From positions 10,491,177 through 10,555,176 of the forward strand of contig JAHLJT010009355.1 of assembly GCA_031308135.1 (NCBI GenBank): a stretch of 64,000 bases of DNA, given 5' to 3'. Below the pieces are notes generated by a model. The model was given only the letters and a program-made list of their open reading frames with translations, made no database searches and was not told the origin of the DNA. The stretch is from Acheta domesticus (taxonomy: Eukaryota; Arthropoda; Insecta; Orthoptera; Gryllidae). Below are positions 32,189 to 44,269 of this stretch, in pieces; the stretch's first letter is position 1; each line of letters begins with the position of its first letter. The position numbers and the translations under genes are program-made.

Positions 32189-32678
32189 CAGTGATCGGCA
32201 AACCGTGGATCGCGAGTTACTAGTAGCTCGCAGGTCAATTTTCCGCAGATCGCGGTCATCCTCAAGGTTGGTTAACCTGAACTTGTTCTACAGAGCACAA
32301 CAAGTACAGACACATACTCACTGGTGAACATTTAGATAACTGTATGCAAATGGCAGTCACAACTTTCTATCCCAACATAAAAAAAATGTTAATGAAAAGA
32401 AAGAGTGCCATTCTTCTCATTAAAAAGTCTGATGAAAAATCTGTTCTTACATGAATAATTTGTTAAAAACCGTATTTCATTTTTTTGTAATGTGTAATTT
32501 CATTTCAATTTATTTTTCTTGTATAGTTTTATTAAAAATTGTTTCATATTTAATATATGTGTCTGTTTATAGACAATAAACAGATTTGAAAAACAAATTC
32601 TGCCTTGGTTTCTTAGTAGCTCAGTGGAATAGAAAACGGTATGGTTGCTCAAAAGCTTAACAAGTTTGGCAACCACTA
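32189..32678. mobile_element. hAT MITE (490 bp) with perfect 8-bp duplication
   Basis: Ends CAGTGATCGGCAAAC and, complemented, TAGTGGTTGCCAAAC are inverted repeats. gcttagat at 32181-32188 is repeated exactly at 32679-32686. The sequence after the left end (GTGGATCGCGAG, AGCTCGCAGG) is typical of hAT MITEs whose ends read like CAGTGGTCGGCAAAC. No coding sequence. Confidence 0.88.
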
Positions 32679-32689
32679 GCTTAGATCAT

Positions 32690-33005
32690 TAGTCCTGTGC
32701 ATGTAGTGTACGAAAGTGACGGCGGTGCTAGAACATGAGATCAGACGACCCACACGTCGGCGTAAAGGATGTTTCCCCCTCCATATTTCTTCGCCAGTGG
32801 GGCACCGCCGCAGCTGGGACAACCTCCAAACTTTTGACTCCATCATGAAGAGAAGGTCGTATGTAAGTGCATGAAAGTGAAAGTTTATGTTAGAGGAGTT
32901 GGGGGACAAAGATAAAGAAGAGGAGATCGTTCGCGACCCTTGGCCTGTTTGGTAGGGTACCGCTCGTGTATTTACCAGGTATTCATCGGATAAATAAATT
33001 GGCAA
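32690..33005 (-). repeat. SINE family A, diverged copy
   Basis: On the minus strand: GGCCAAGGGTCGCGAACGAT, CT-rich spacer, TTGTCCCAGCTGCGGCGGTG, CCCCACTGGCG, GATCTCATGTTC and CACCGCCGTCACTTTC. The order follows the family, with strong divergence. Confidence 0.6.
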
Positions 33006-33289
33006 AAATAGATAGCTTTTTTTTAAAATCTGCTGTTTTTATGTGTAGCTGTGTCACGAAGAAAAGCTCATGTAGGTGGAGTTCACTAATTAAGGTGAAG
33101 GCAAAACGTCATGTTCACTACAACTCTCTCCCCCCCCTTCGAAGTATAGGAATTAAACTAAGCCCAAGCGTGGGGAACACCATTAGCTAGCCGGCAAAGA
33201 CGACTCAAAATACCAAATACATACATTCATCAGAGAACCGAATCTACCTATCAGAGCAACCTGCCGTTAACCTTCTCCTCGCGGTAGCG

Positions 33290-33485
33290 TCTGAATTCTA
33301 CATTTCTAGTGTCGAAACTGCGGGGCGGAAGGCCAGCGAGAACAGTTGCCCTGTTGGTGGGGTGGTGCTGGGGCGCCCTGGGGGAGGGCGGTGGGCGGCG
33401 AAGGACCCGGAGGCTATGTGCCGCCAGAGCTTACGCGACCGCCCTCCAGGCGTCGCGACCGTTTGCTGCCAGTCACGCCCCCGCC
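33290..33485. other. GC-rich patch
   Basis: A GC-rich block leads into the AC repeat. ORFs are compositional. Confidence 0.3.
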
Positions 33486-33491
33486 GGCGTC

Positions 33492-33584
33492 CACGCACGC
33501 ACGCACACACACACACACACACACACACTCAACACACACACACACTCACACTCACACACACACACACTCACACTCACACACACA
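33492..33584. repeat. (AC)n/(ACTC) compound microsatellite
   Basis: AC run interrupted by CTCA units; open in all plus frames as His-Thr repeats. Confidence 0.95.
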
Positions 33585-33679
33585 GGCCCCGAGCGCCGCG
33601 CTTTTGGAGGCCCTCCCTCCAGCGCACACCCTCACGCGAATCTATGGGACGGCGTACAGCCACAATCATCATGTAATTC

Positions 33680-33880
33680 CTCTGTTCTGCACTTTTCCAT
33701 TGTTTTTATATATTATATTATTTGTCACGTGATGATGGAAACCAAATGTTTCCGAAACGTTGTGGAAAATTTGTTCTTTTAATATATAAAGCTGTTATTA
33801 AAAGATTTCTGTCTTATAAATGATGAACCAACTTATGATATATATTAGTAATATAGGCAGAAACGAAAAATATTAAATAC
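33680..33880 (+). mobile_element. single arm of the palindromic element
   Basis: It matches the right arm of 26600-26757: CTGCACTTTTCCATTG, TTATTTGTCAC, GATGGAAACCAAATGTTTCC, GAAACGTTGTGG, AAGCTGTTATTAAAAG. It then continues into TATTAGTAATATAGGCAG, which corresponds inverted to 26365-26392. In the ribozyme-like core, CTGATGA has become GTGATGA. Confidence 0.75.
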
Positions 33881-33905
33881 ACAATCTCATCGTCATCATC
33901 GACAT

Positions 33906-34162
33906 CACTGGCGGACCCGAGAGGGGCCATAGGGGCCATGGCCCCCTCAAAAAGGCCTAGAGTATTCGGTAACTTTCCTTTATTTGGCAAAATTGATTTC
34001 AATATTTATTATTTCCAATTATGTAATTATTTAAACAATAATATTGTATGGTGTCATATCTCCTGTTAATAAATAACAAACAAAATAATAAACATATGTT
34101 TATTTTTAACAAACATTACAATGCCCCCCCCCCCTCGAAATGATCGGCTGGATCCGCCCGTG
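33906..34162. mobile_element. hAT MITE (257 bp)
   Basis: Ends CACTGGCGGACCCGAG and, complemented, CACGGGCGGATCCAGC. The flanks are atcgacat (33898-33905) and atcgacgt (34163-34170), an 8-bp duplication with one change. GGGGCCATAGGGGCCATGGC near the left end is a typical hAT MITE subterminal region. Confidence 0.78.
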
Positions 34163-34170
34163 ATCGACGT

Positions 34171-35751
34171 CGTCTTGGATTGAGCGTATTGGCCCCTTCC
34201 GTTTTCAAGTGTTTCCTTCCTTCGTCTTATTAGTCTCCCTCTACTCCTTTTCCCGTTCGGGTTGTGTGTACGTACTTTCTGTCTGAGAGTTTCATATAGA
34301 TCCGCACATCTTCTGAAATTTCTGAATTTTTATATTATTGTCATTTTTATGACAATATGATGTATTGAAAATTTGGTCTTCCTGCAGGGGACACCGGCTT
34401 ATTGTAGCACTGGCCGTGCCGGTGAGGTGTTTGGTGTTCTCCAGTGAAGCTAGGGGGGATAGCATTGCTCACGGGCTAAATAACTGATTAGTGCTGCTAC
34501 CGGGAAATGGGCCATCAATCCAGAAGCTTGAATCTATTCTCCATCTTTTGAATGTATTAGTTGCAAATCAATAAACAAAGGACTTCATATAACCTTACAA
34601 AATATTTTTATATCGTACAACATTACTGGTGGATTATTTTTTCATTTGGTGTTCAAAATACTGGACAACCTACGAAAATGGCAATCTCTCAAATAAATAA
34701 CCATATTAGGTAGTCATTCTTTCAGTAAGTTCCCGTGCAGACAAGATCACGAGATAATGAAGGCAATAAGAGTGCTGCTTTTTTACATATTTTACAGTGG
34801 AAAAAATCAATGAAAAAAGTACGTGGCTGTGGTTATTTTTGAAAATATCTATTATTCTTACAAATTAAAAAATAGTAACATTATATTACTTGCTCTTATC
34901 CTGAATGCTATAATGAAACGAGACTGAAAATGCAATTATGTCTGAACAAAACCAAAAAATTGGCCACAGATCACGCTATGGAACTTTCACGAAAGAAACG
35001 ACACTTGCATGCTGCGATTATATGATAATTCTGTAATATTGCCCCCTCCCCCATGGCCAGGTACTCAAATTACTGTAAACGATAAGAAAAACATGAACAT
35101 AGCTGAAACATTTTGTTTAAATATGTATGAAATGTAATAAATAACTGTTATCTGATGATGATTTTGTCAACTAAGTCTTTTTTCACCGCTCTGTCGTACC
35201 AGAAGAGAAGAATTATTACATTTTTAACTGTTATGGATATACTGATCTCGTTATTTTTTCTTATCGCGTTGTAATTACATGCATTCAGTTTTATTATGAC
35301 AACATGAATTTTACATACTTTTTAATACTTAAACATTAAATAAAGAAGACATTTGTTCGTTTTCGACTTGCCTTTTTGTATCTCCTATAATAAGATGCCT
35401 CTTTTTTTCGTATTCTATGTCACGTCTCCCCTTAAAATTTAATCCTTCTTCTCCACTAAATAATGCCCATCGATTGCACCTTAACCAATAACATTTATGA
35501 GATGAAGCTGATACAACAAACATTGCCACAAGGTCCGAAAAAGCGGTAGTCAGTGGGTGTCCGATCATAATTAATCGCCTGTAGTGGTTTCCTGTGGCCC
35601 TGGGATATTTATAGAGCGTGTAATTAGAGCCTGGAACGCGATGAACCGTGTGTGGGATGTGTGCGTATGGAGGTGCTTACTTGGGTGCGCACGCACGCAC
35701 GCTTGCCCTTTAGACTCCGTGCAGCCGTCGATTGTTTCGATCACGCCCGTC
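34171..35751. other. no gene seen
   Basis: A GC-richer segment at 34385-34520 of unknown nature lies in AT-rich DNA. Confidence 0.35.
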
Positions 35752-36236
35752 CAGCGTTGCCAGATGTTTAAATGTAAATTCCGATATCAACCTGAAAAAA
35801 TCCTGGTACGTTCACTAAAATCCTGGCACCAATGTTAATTGATTTAAATTCTGAAATTGTTCATATTATAACTATTATGTGTCTAACGCGCAAGGGAAGT
35901 TCGTTAAAGTTAACTCGATTTTGATTCATTTTATATCGATAAACTAAATGGAAGAAATGGAACGTTCTATCCTTTTCTACAAAAGCATGTGCTAGAAAAG
36001 GTTCATCCTGTGTCACCCTAATGTTTTTACCGAAGTGCTTTCACAAGTATTGTAGATATTTGTAATACTGATACCCCATTGAATAAGAAAGTATTAAATG
36101 CATCTTAAATTACATAATTAATTACTGTGGACTTAAAATCTTGGTATTTAAACGTAAATGCCTTCATCCTGGTACATGGTATCTTTATTTATATCCTGGT
36201 AAAAGTACCAGGATGCTGGTACGTCTGACAACACTA
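35752..36236. mobile_element. possible TIR element (485 bp)
   Basis: CAGCGTTGCCAGATGT at the left and, complemented, TAGTGTTGTCAGACGT at the right form hAT-like inverted ends. CCTGGTAC/CCTGGCAC motifs recur inside near both ends. The flanking 8-mers (cgcccgtc, ggctctca) do not match, so the boundaries are unproven. Confidence 0.45.
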
Positions 36237-36918
36237 GGCTCTCACATGTGGCTTTGATGCTACATGAGAATTAGTTTAATAAGGGCTGCTTTTTCCCTGG
36301 ATGATAACGAAACAAAAATATACTTTTTACTTATATATAATGCTTTTAATTTTTTGTTTATCGTTTATTTATATATTATTTAATACTTTTGGTAACAAAT
36401 TTAATACTTTTTTCACAATGTATTCATCGAGCTTGAATTTTACAACGAGAACAAAGAGTTAAATATGTTTTTTGCTGTCATTATTTCACAGTTTCACTCG
36501 CTACTTTTCTATTTTCTAGAATTAAATTCTTGGAAATGTTTTGACTGTTTCCTTCCTTTCTTCGACGAAATTATGCCCAATGGTGTTAGCATCTCTTCCA
36601 GGAAACCTGGAATCTTCGTGTTCCATTTCTACTTTCGTGACCCATCACCGTCAAGGAATCGTAGTTTAATATTGCTTTGCGTGGTTTAAAAAAGTATGTC
36701 CTACATTGAATTTACGTTTATGACGCGAGTGTTTATTTCGTTGATTTCTGAGAAATAGCTACGTACAATATTTATAAGTGTAGGGAATAATGTACTATCT
36801 GTCGTTTGTTTTTATCCAGCACCATGCATTATAAGCAAATTGACAAAAATATCAATAATGAACGAATGCGAACTCGTTCAACGGTCAGAAAATAACGTTA
36901 TCTTTTGTGTCAATCATG
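36237..36918. other. AT-rich, no gene seen
   Basis: A 74-codon ORF at 36465-36689 has no recognisable motif. Confidence 0.4.
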
Positions 36919-37863
36919 TCGCAGGTGTGTTAGAAGATGAATGGATTCATCAGACATCCGTCTTAATTTGAATATAGAAATGATAAGCGCGCTGGATGAA
37001 AGCTACTTCATTGTAACATTTCGTCCAGCTGTGAGATGATATATTTAAATTTTCTTCACTTTGAATAGGATTGTATGGTATTTTTAATTACATAATAAGA
37101 GAAAACGTAAAATATTAACTTTGTAATCTCCAGTCGTGTTGTTTCTCACTCGGAAATACTTTTCCAAGTATTTACAAACTGTTGGGGCAATTAGGGTTAC
37201 GTATTCACCTCCGACATTAGTAAATATTTAAGTTATCCGTAAGTGACGTGCCATAGAAAGTGTTAATATGGTGACGGTAACGTGTTGCGGGTGAGGTGGG
37301 GACTGAGAAAAAATGAAATGGTGGTATAAGAAGATCTGCGGTACACTATGAATTATAATGACTCGTTATTCAAGAAAACTATTTCTAACACTTAGTAGAA
37401 AATAGCTTGACGAAGGTTTTGGGTATTTTATTTTCCTTTAACTTAAGCGAATAGAATAAAAAAACAAGGAAATTCCGAGTTGATCTACAGCCGTTAGAAC
37501 GGACATTGTGAATGCTTTATTTTGAAAGTATACAAATTCTTAAAGTTGAAATTTTCGTTCGAAATATTTGTTATTCACGAAATATTCTCAAGGATTGGCG
37601 GTTTGTCAGCGGACGTCGTATTTGCAGGGTAAAAGTCTCAGTCCCCTTGATAGGGACTTACCTGTGAAATTAGAGACGTTCACGGTCACTTAATGGAGCT
37701 GTACGCGTCGTCGGCCAATTGGTTACACTTGGGTATAATTTTTTAAATTCAGATATCTGCAAAACATTATGATAGAAAAAGATGTTAGACTATAAGCAAT
37801 TAACAAAAAGGACGTATCAATTTTACATCGCCACCTCCCGCGGTAAAACATTCACTACAAAAA

Positions 37864-38570
37864 GGACTAAAGACCATAGCAGTTGAGGCGAAAAAACAAA
37901 GTAAGTAATCAGTTAATAAATAAATCCAAATTTTGTTCCAATTAGGCCTTGAGTAAAATGAGTTTAGGGCTCTTCTCAATAGAAAAAGTAAGAAGAATGT
38001 GAACATTTGTGGAATTGATATCGAGCTGAGTGTTTGCAAAACCCGTTATAAGCAAGCGATTAAAACTATCACTTTCTCATCACATTCTCTACAAAAAGGG
38101 ACTAAAGACCATAGCAGTTGAGGCCAAAAAACAAAATAAGCAATCAGTTAATAAATAAATAAATCAGTTTTGTTCCAATTAGGCCTTGAGTAAAACGAGT
38201 TTACGGCTCTTTAATAGAAAAAGTAAGAAGAATGTGAACATTTGTGGAATTGATATCGAGCTGAGTGTTGCAAAACCCGTTATAAGCAAGCGATTAAAAC
38301 TATCACTTTCTCATCACATTCTCTACAAAAAGGGACTAAAGACCATAGCAGTTGAGGCCAAAAAAACAAATAAGCAATCAGTTAATAAATAAATAAATCA
38401 GTTTTGTTCCAATTAGGCCTTGAGTAAAACGAGTTTACGGCTCTTTAATAGAAAAAGTAAGAAGAATGTGAACATTTGTGGAATTGATATCGAGCTGAGT
38501 GTTGCAAAACCCGATATAAGCAAGCGATTAAAAAATAATAGATTAAAACTATTCACTTCCTCTTGGACGC
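37864..38570 (+). repeat. about 235-bp tandem unit, three copies (copy A)
   Basis: GGACTAAAGACCATAGCAGT recurs at 37864, 38099 and 38332, each followed by an AATAAATAAATC run, ATTAGGCCTTGAGTAAAA and GTGGAATTGATATCGAGCTG. The first 60 bases of the unit resemble the 3' tail of SINE A (GGGACTAATGACCTTAGCAG type). Copy B has two such units. Confidence 0.85.
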
Positions 38571-38594
38571 GAAATGCAATCTGCATCCTGAGTT

Positions 38595-38880
38595 GTGAAT
38601 TATCGCGCCCGGGCCGGGGGTTCCAATATCCTGTCCGGCTTCTTATGAAGCAGCGAAGCTCCTTTGAGCAGCCGCTCTCTTTGCTGTGCAATATCCGCCC
38701 CGCCTGCAGGCCGGGCCCAGCCTCCTAAATAAGACCCGCGCTGTTTGGCGTGGAATCGTGCGCGAACGTGTTGACAAACGAGCTCGGTGCCGGCGACCCC
38801 CGAGATCCCTTGGAGGAGTCGCTCGGGACAAAGCATGTTGGCGATGTGTGTTGAATTGTTGATTCACGGAACATGCGGTG
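38595..38880. other. CpG-rich patch (copy A)
   Basis: CGCGCCCGGGCCGGGGGTTC starts a CpG-rich block conserved at 46970-47250. It has no supported coding frame: copy A and copy B differ by indels that shift every ORF. Confidence 0.4.
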
Positions 38881-39829
38881 CTTATTGATAGAATGCGCCG
38901 TTACAGGGAAGTAATCCGCTCAGCTGATGTTGAGAACGAAGAAAGGTCTTTTCTGTAAAGAATTTTTTCTTAGAAGGTTTGGGACAGATATGTGTGAATG
39001 TGTGGAACACAATTACGTATTGCACTATTGTTTTGAAATTTTTATTTCGCTACGGGCAAAAAATGTGGTAATCTTTAATGAAGTAAAGTTTCAAATTCTG
39101 ACAACTTTCGTTTAGTTCATCCGAATCCTCAGCATCAGAAAGACCTCAACTTTGAACCCATTGAATATCACATACTTAACTACTAACTTTTACTGTTATT
39201 TACCCCAAATCCCTTCCGTTGTAACCTTCAGACTCGCAAAAATTCCTAACCACACAAGAATAAAATACAGATATCCGTACAATATATTCCTAAAAACCTT
39301 CTCCGCATTTGAAACTGAATAGAGGACCCAATAGGGCACCCTCAACGTAATGTTTAGATTTAAGTTTTAGAAGAGAGTTTTAAATATAAGTTAGCACGTA
39401 AATGTTTCAGACATCTGTAACGTTGATACTTAAATTGACCTATGCACAACCAACATAAATCAATAAAAAAAAGTTCATCCGAAAGGGAAACGACAATAAG
39501 AGCATTAATTTTTATTTTCATGTTTTCAAGCATTTTTCCCCCTTAAATAGTAAAAAAATGTAATAATATCGAAAGTAATGATATCGAATATCCGTTGTCA
39601 AGAAACAAACGAAGAAAACTAAAAAGGAAGAAGTATTCAACGTACTATAATATAATGTTAATAGTTTGATAGATACTTTTTTTTTCATTTCATATTTTCT
39701 AAAATAGCTGCGGTGTTACAGAATATCTTCACGTAAGCATTATCTGAGCAAACTCTCAGGCGATAGGTGTGGGTAACAGAAAACTCTTATCATTGTCTTT
39801 CAAACCACGAGTTCGTCCAAAGGTTTCGT

Positions 39830-41100
39830 GGACGTCTATCTGCGTGTGTGCGTGATGATGTTTGCACGAAGTCTCACGTGGTCGTCAGAGGCACGCGTGT
39901 ATCTCGTTGTATCAGCCGCTAAACGCCCGCGAGGAGGGAGAGCGTGAGGCGGCCGGCGCGATCGCATCAGGGCGCGCACAAAGGAGAAGCAAATCTTCCG
40001 GCGCGCAGACAGACGGCTGGCGGAGACTGCCGGCGGCGCGCGCTCAGCACCGGACGGTCGATAGGACGCGCCCACCCGCGCTTCGCTCCCCGGCGCCCCC
40101 CGCCCCGCCCCCCACCCTTCCACCACAGCCACCCTCCCTCGTCACCACTCCGGCAGGGGCCTCCGCCTCCCACACATCCGCCACAGGCACTCCCCGGCCC
40201 ATGCCCTCCACCAGCGCTCCTCGCCCTCGCCCCAAGGCCTTGCTGTCATCGTCACGTCCACCGCCCTTGCCCATACCCTCGCCCATTGCCTTTCTCCCGT
40301 GCCTTAGTCAATGCCCTCACCACGTCCCTTGCCACAAACCCTCGCCAATGCCTCTCTCCCGTGCCCTCGCCCACGCCCTAGCCCACAACCTGGCGCACGT
40401 CTTCCACCCACGCCCCCTCCATTTGCCCTCGCTCATGCCCGTTACCTATTGCCACTCGCCCATGCCTTCGCCCATGTGCCTCCTCTCACGCCGTCGCTCA
40501 TGCCTCGTCCATACCCTCTCCCAAGCCTTCGATCATGCCCTTGCCCATACCCTCGCCCAGTCCTTCTCCCGTGCCCTAGCCCACGCCCTAGCTTACGCCC
40601 TGGCCCACGTCCTCTCCCCCACGCCCTCGCCCGCGCCCCCACTCATGCCCTCGCCCACGCCCTGGCCCAGATCCTTCCCAACGCCCTCGCCCGTGCCCTC
40701 ACCCATGCCATTCCCCATGCCTTTGCCCATTCCATTGCCCATGCCTTCTCCTATGCCCTCCCCCACCCCTCTCGCCCGTGCCCTGCCCAAGCCCTCGCCC
40801 ACGCTTACACACTACGCACTCACCCTCGCCCTGACTTCCTCCCCCAGCTCGCTATCCGTCTCCGTTTCCCGCCCCTGACCTCCGCGCTCGCGGCCGCCAG
40901 CCCCGCGCCTCGCCGCCGCGCCGGCTTAGGAAGCGCTGCGCACGCGAAGTTCGCCGCCGCCGCTCGCGTCGTCCCTGCGCCGCCGCTTCAAGTTGGAAAA
41001 CCGCGTTTCTCGCGCGTCGCCCGCTGCCCTTCTCCCTCTGCCCTTCTCTCATTTCCATTGTGCCGCTCTCGTTGCCTGGCTTCACTCACCCTTCAGTGGC
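39830..41100. promoter_or_regulatory. CpG island with 12-bp C-rich minisatellite (copy A)
   Basis: CpG-dense DNA at 39890-40080 is followed by degenerate 12-bp units (GCCCTCGCCCAC, GCCCATGCCCTC) to about 40830, then CpG-rich DNA to 41090. ORFs of 283 and 338 codons are built from the repeat (Leu-Ala-His-Ala, Pro-Ser-Pro-Met) and are broken by indels relative to copy B, so they are not genes. Confidence 0.75.
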
Positions 41101-41214
41101 CCTCAAATAGCGTCCGTGTGGCAGTGCCCACGGTGAGGGTTCGAATCCCGAGTAAAGAATAAGTGATTTCACCGTGCAGTTGAGCAGGAAGAGATAGATC
41201 AGGGCAACAACTGA

Positions 41215-41720
41215 TTGTCACAGCAGTGCCTCTGTCTGGGAGGTCCTAGGTTCGAGTCCCGACAGTGTCAGGATTTTCGACACGTGCTTGTCAGCTGGGT
41301 TGAATTCAGTTCGCTGTCAGGAAGAGAATTCTAGCGGCCGGCTGCTCTGATCGATAGTTATGCGTGTTTTCTGAATCAGCATCAACATCAGGCAAATACC
41401 GGAGAGTACCCTAAAAAGCGGGCCATGGACCGCGCGCGATCTTCCTTCCACGTCATATTCTCACCACTTAGTGACATCCACTTGCACTAACATGCATTTC
41501 ACTACCACACATGTCAGGAGATTAGGTCGGGAGCTAGAGCTTTTTCCGACTAGGGCGGTGCCCTGCTGGTGGAGATACCTCTTGGGACAATCTCTCTAGC
41601 CGTCACCATCAGCGGGGGAAGATCACAGTCATTTCACGAGAGAAAACATGCACCTACATTTTCGGGACTAATTATCCTAGCAGTTGGCGCGCCCCAGAAT
41701 CACTATCAATCAATCAACCG
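41215..41720 (+). repeat. SINE family A, full-length (copy A)
   Basis: B box GGTTCGAGTCCCGACAGTG is followed by TTTTCGACACG, GGGTTGAATTCAG, GAATTCTAGCGGCCGGCTGC, CATCAGGCAAATACCGGAG, ACCGCGCGCGATCTTCC, CACTACCACACATGTCAGGA, GGGCGGTGCCCTGCTGGTG, then ATTTTCGGGACTAATTATCC and a (TCAA)n end. An upstream tRNA-like box (GGGTTCGAATCCC at 41139) could be part of the head. It is the clearest member together with 49730. Confidence 0.85.
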
Positions 41721-43139
41721 CGAAGTTAAAGCTAAGTAAGTCACTTCTGTTATTACCTGCACAATAACAGGAGAGGAATAAATTTGCCAGGATCGTTCCT
41801 CACTACACCTAGCAGTGAGTGTACTATCAGCAGTCTTCTTTGAAAGGAGACAACTTATATAGGCAGAGCAAGATATTTCATGAAAGCCTTTAACCACATT
41901 GGATTGAAGAACATTGGCATGGTCACGGAACTTTTCATTCATACATCAGAATTATTGTTATTAGTGGTGGGCCGTGTAGTGTTTAGTTTGATGATGTGTT
42001 ATCATGCAACAATGTGGGATGGGGAAGTCCGCATTTTAGGCTGTTTCCGAGAACAGCTTGTCGTGTCTAAAGATCCTCTTTGCCGATAGATCTTTTTACT
42101 GATTTACAACCTCGTCATACGATTTTCCCTCTTTATTAACCTTTCTAAACTGCCGCATAGATGAAAGATAGTTATGGTGCTTAAATAAGGAATAAATTTC
42201 TAACTGCAGATCATAGCGACAGGTGGACGAAACTTACAAACAGGACTCAACAGTTGAAGTCATCATGGCGCACGGCGACAGCTATCGCTGCAGACAATTT
42301 GACAGACAAGTCAATTAGAACTCAAGTTTGCAAAATTCGGAACATTTAATTGAATCAATTTTCTGGAACTTTGTTGAGAATAGTATTCTGCTTATACATA
42401 CCTACTTTGTCATTCGTTATATTTGACAACATAGTTATAGAATATTAAAAAAAAAGTAAAAACGGAGATTCTAAGTAAAATTATATTTTGACTTGAATAC
42501 AGATGTTGGTTGATGCGGGTGTGCTCGCAAGCATGGAACAAAATGGAAAAATGTTTTTTATTGAATATTAAGTACGAGAATAAGCAGGACATGTATGTTG
42601 TTATTACATTCACACAATTTTATTGCACGAAATTGAGGTAGCTACTCTGAGTAAAAGACACACATCGATTGGTAGTGAAGGGAGATTGGATACATATTGA
42701 GCAAAACTATTTTTTAAAAAAGAACGCCAGCTAAGATAATTAAAATTTACCAACGCTAAACATTCCCTGACGGAAGAGTAGCTATTAACCCATATCACAC
42801 TATGTGACAATCAATTGTACATTCTGGAAATATTCCTCAAAGGGAAAGGCAAACGACTGATATATTAAGGAATAGACAAAACCATTTCCGTGTCCAAGAA
42901 CGAGGTATTATTACAAGATATAGAATGTTACAGTTCTGCGAAATAGACTACGAGACAATTTCAACACTTGCTTTTAATGTGCTATTTATTTCTCCAGTAC
43001 TCCATCTTCTCACTCTGTTTCGTTTTCCTCTCTTCGGACCACTTTTGCACCAGTTTTCCTCTCCTTTCTTCCTTGGTACCTTTAAATTTTTTGCAATTTA
43101 TCTTAAAAATAACTCTCCATTGTTTATTTCTATCTCTTA

Positions 43140-43565
43140 TATTATTCCTTATTGGTATTATTATTACTATTATTATTCCTCTAATTACGACTAAAGATAT
43201 TATGAGTCGGTTGATTATGAAGTCAACTCCGGGTTGCAACCAGCTTCCTAAGAAGTAGATCTAGGGACTGTCGGTGCCTCTACAATACTTTGCGCAAAAT
43301 ATGGGCTGTTCCAAATAAAGCGATTTCTTGCACTTCCTAGACTTGAGACTTCCCAGACTGAACTACCTGGAGTTTAGACAAGTTCTTACACAAATTTTGC
43401 GAGAACAAATCCCAGAGCTTCGATAACTGTAGGAACGACCTGTGCTTTTACGCCCAACATTAGGCTGATCTCAATTCCAAACTTGTATTTAAGACGTTTC
43501 TCTGCCTCCTTGGGTATAAGTTTTGATCGCAAGGTACAGCAACATCGACAAGTAGACACGATTTT
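43140..43565 (-). pseudogene. LINE ORF2 C-terminal relic (copy A)
   Basis: Minus-strand reading gives, across frameshifts, VVPTVIEALG-type and GTAHILRKVL-type blocks of the C-terminal end of a common animal non-LTR retrotransposon polyprotein. An AAT-rich 3' tail follows near 43180. The upstream part (VDVAVPSDQNVVTKEAEKR) is preserved better in copy B (52290-52610). The copy is 5'-truncated. Confidence 0.65.
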
Positions 43566-43568
43566 ATA

Positions 43569-43571
43569 TTC

Positions 43572-43611
<40 letters not shown>

Positions 43612-43612
43612 T
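43569..43612. repeat. (TTA)n microsatellite, probable LINE tail
   Basis: TTA run that, on the minus strand, forms the (TAA)n tail of the LINE relic at 43625-43985. Confidence 0.9.
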
Positions 43613-43624
43613 AATATAATTTCA

Positions 43625-43982
43625 CAATTCTGTCTCTGGATAAAAATCTCAGGATTGAGGTAACCGTACGGGCTCTTGCCAAGTAACGGCCCTTTTCGAT
43701 GTCGAAGCAGGATTACATGTATTAGGAATGAGTAATACTATTGTTGAGGAACTTTCTGACTATTGCGCAAGTATGAGGATGACAACTTTCTGTAACTCCA
43801 TGTACAATGTCTTTGGCATTTTCAACTGTTGTAGGCTGTTATGCAAAGTTGTTGGGATGACACCAGTTGTGGACACAATGATGGGTATTGTGTAAACTTT
43901 CTCCATTTTTCCACTGTTGTTTTATTTCTATAGCTAAGTGAGTGTATTTGGACCACCTTTTCTGTGTGGAAGGACTGACGGT

Positions 43983-43985
<3 letters not shown>
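43625..43985 (-). pseudogene. second LINE ORF2 C-terminal relic (copy A only)
   Basis: Minus strand: KYTHLAIEIKQQWKNGE in one frame. After a frameshift, VYTIPIIVSTTGVIPTTLHN and LKMPKTLYMELQKVVIL; after another, CAIVRKFL. This is the same C-terminal family of LINE polyproteins from a different lineage. The segment is absent from copy B, so it is either a recent insertion polymorphism or a deletion there. Confidence 0.65.
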
Positions 43986-44036
<51 letters not shown>

Positions 44037-44113
44037 TAATAATAATAATAATAATAGGATGGAGTGGATTGTATATTCAGCCGACACATAACATCTTTTG
44101 TCGTGATTTAGAG

Positions 44114-44198
<85 letters not shown>
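43984..44198. repeat. (TAA)n microsatellites
   Basis: Two long AAT/TAA runs (43984-44055 and 44116-44198) are separated by 60 bases. They make spurious poly-Ile/poly-Leu ORFs. Copy B has only a short TTA run here (52599-52617). Confidence 0.95.
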
Positions 44199-44200
<2 letters not shown>

Positions 44201-44269
44201 GTGGAAGGATACGAGAAGCGGAAGCACTTTCCTCCTCGAGTGTATTTTTTCGCGCAGCGCAGTGCTGTG

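Noticed and set aside
33309..33782. 157-codon ORF over AC repeats
   Set aside because: His-Thr run from a microsatellite joined to a CpG patch and a transposon arm.
39862..40878. 338-codon ORF, and the 415-codon ORF at 48129-49376
   Set aside because: Built from 12-bp C-rich repeats. The two copies of the region differ by frame-shifting indels.
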